Shown piece by piece: positions 62,936 to 64,000 of a stretch of DNA of 64,000 bases. Within the stretch, counting starts at the first letter, position 1; each line of letters opens with the position of its first letter. The position numbers and the translations under genes were made by a program. This stretch comes from Gardnerella piotii (GTDB lineage: Bacteria; Actinomycetota; Actinomycetes; Actinomycetales; Bifidobacteriaceae), in contig NZ_QJUV01000001.1 of assembly GCF_003397585.1 (NCBI RefSeq), forward strand, positions 744,001-808,000. Direction: 5' to 3'. The notes under the pieces were generated by a model. The model made no database searches. It saw only the letters and a program-made list of their open reading frames with translations, and had not been told where the DNA came from.

Positions 62936-64000
62936 ATGCAAAAACACTTGGATTCTTTACAAAGTAAGCAATCGCTTTCAATAAAAGATGCAAATATGAA
63001 TGCTACAAACATGAATGCTAAAGATGGAAATAGTCGTCAAAAAAACAATGCACTTCAATCGTTTATTGATTCGGCGCCAATTGTAAAAAATAATGGTAAT
63101 TTAATATACGACTTAGGTGATGTTCCTTCCGACTTAAAAATAACTGTTCAAGGTGCAAGAGAGCATAATCTAAAGAATGTTAATTTGCAATTGCCTAGAA
63201 ATAGGATGATTGTTTTTACTGGCCTATCTGGTTCTGGCAAATCTTCTCTTGCTTTCGACACTCTTTTTGCAGAAGGTCAAAGGCGTTATGTGGAATCCTT
63301 AAGCGCGTATGCAAGGCAATTCCTTGGAAGAATGGATAAGCCAGACGTAGATTTTATTGAGGGTTTGAGCCCAGCGGTTTCGATTGACCAAAAAACAACT
63401 AATCGCAATCCTCGTTCTACTGTTGGCACAATTACGGAGATTTATGACTATTTAAGGCTTCTTTTTGCCCGCGTAGGTATTCCACATTGCCCTAAATGTG
63501 GTGAAATCGTTAGCGCGCAAACTCCTCAACAAATAGCTAATGCATTGCTTTCTTTGCCGCAAAAAACAAGGTTGCAATTACTGGCTCCTATTGTTAACGG
63601 CAGAAAAGGTGAGTTTAAAGATACTATTACTCTTCTTAGGTCAGACGGCTATTCTAGAGCGCTTGTAGACGGGCAAATGCGCGAGCTTTCTGAAGATATT
63701 ACTTTAGAAAAACAAAAGAAACACACAATCGAAGTTATTGTAGATAGGTTAGTTATAAAAGATGGCATACGTACACGCCTTACAGATTCTATAGAAACAG
63801 CGCTAAAGCTTTCTAAAGGTATTGTTGTTGCTGATTTTGTAGACGAAGATGCTTCTTCTAAAAACAGGCGTCAAAGTTTTTCCGAAAATATGGCGTGCCC
63901 GAATAGTCATCAATTTAACCTATTAGAGATAGAGCCAAGAACGTTCTCGTTCAACGCTCCGTATGGAGCATGCCATGATTGCTCTGGAATAGGTTACAAT
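62936..64000 (+). CDS. uvrA: Excinuclease ABC subunit A UvrA (5' part)
   Basis: UvrA finds DNA lesions and loads UvrB in nucleotide excision repair. The gene runs off the window after 355 codons. The fold begins with [17 protein letters not shown], and Walker A is [17 protein letters not shown]. The UvrA family blocks [14 protein letters not shown] and [20 protein letters not shown] follow, as do the first zinc cysteines CPKCGE and the second domain start CPNSHQF. The first 66 residues are a polar extension with [10 protein letters not shown] repeats that most UvrA proteins lack. AAGGAGGT 4-5 bases before ATG 62936 supports this start. SOS control is inferred from the LexA box. Confidence 0.96.
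   Translation, partial: MQKHLDSLQSKQSLSIKDANMNATNMNAKDGNSRQKNNALQSFIDSAPIVKNNGNLIYDLGDVPSDLKITVQGAREHNLKNVNLQLPRNRMIVFTGLSGSGKSSLAFDTLFAEGQRRYVESLSAYARQFLGRMDKPDVDFIEGLSPAVSIDQKTTNRNPRSTVGTITEIYDYLRLLFARVGIPHCPKCGEIVSAQTPQQIANALLSLPQKTRLQLLAPIVNGRKGEFKDTITLLRSDGYSRALVDGQMRELSEDITLEKQKKHTIEVIVDRLVIKDGIRTRLTDSIETALKLSKGIVVADFVDEDASSKNRRQSFSENMACPNSHQFNLLEIEPRTFSFNAPYGACHDCSGIGYN

Overview
The window looks like a chromosome segment of a low-GC member of the Bifidobacteriaceae; Gardnerella is the best guess, though no sequence search could be run. The reasons are: actinobacterial gene order (carA-carB-pyrF-like-gmk-rpoZ-metK-priA; rapZ-whiA-pgk-tpiA-secG); WhiA; a PriA that lacks helicase motifs; a polyphosphate glucokinase; an EF-P with a PGKGP loop; an actinobacterial-type TrmI; and transaldolase plus transketolase with strongly biased codons, as expected for the bifid shunt. 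All of this sits in an AT-rich background.

Layout. 1-3136: tRNA and ribosome modification genes (rimI end, tsaD, trmI) and a SixA-like phosphatase. 3137-6522: B12-independent methionine synthesis (metE-metF) behind a palindromic putative operator. 6592-9873: glnE. 9967-10277: antitoxin-like gene with a toxin stub. 10463-17147: pyrimidine cluster pyrB-pyrC-pyrF-pyrK-pyrD-pyrE, in which PyrB carries only the zinc domain of PyrI. 17245-20860: a BspA-like surface protein and a divergent membrane-anchored protein. 20994-28881: efp-nusB, then carA-carB-pyrF paralogue-gmk-rpoZ; the paralogue has lost its catalytic motif. 29037-39789: metK, priA, aroE, rapZ, whiA, pgk, tpiA, secG and a HAD phosphatase.

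39790-47640 is an accessory island of about 7.8 kb made mostly of remnants and Firmicutes-like small genes: an HsdS tail, an XRE regulator with a membrane partner, a frameshifted serine recombinase end, a TauE/SafE permease, a Nudix hydrolase, a decayed ABC-transporter locus with a thioredoxin-like pseudogene, a zinc ribbon and a broken secreted peptide.

47651-64000 returns to core genes: tal and tkt, hrcA-dnaJ-fmt, serB, an inositol-monophosphatase-family protein, ppgK, an aminotransferase, a large GT-C-like membrane protein, an ABC-F ATPase and the start of uvrA behind a LexA-type box.

No rRNA, tRNA, CRISPR array or intact insertion sequence was seen. The most interesting items are the OMP-decarboxylase-like pseudoenzyme between carB and gmk, the PyrB fused to a bare PyrI zinc domain, and the decayed export/peptide locus in the island.
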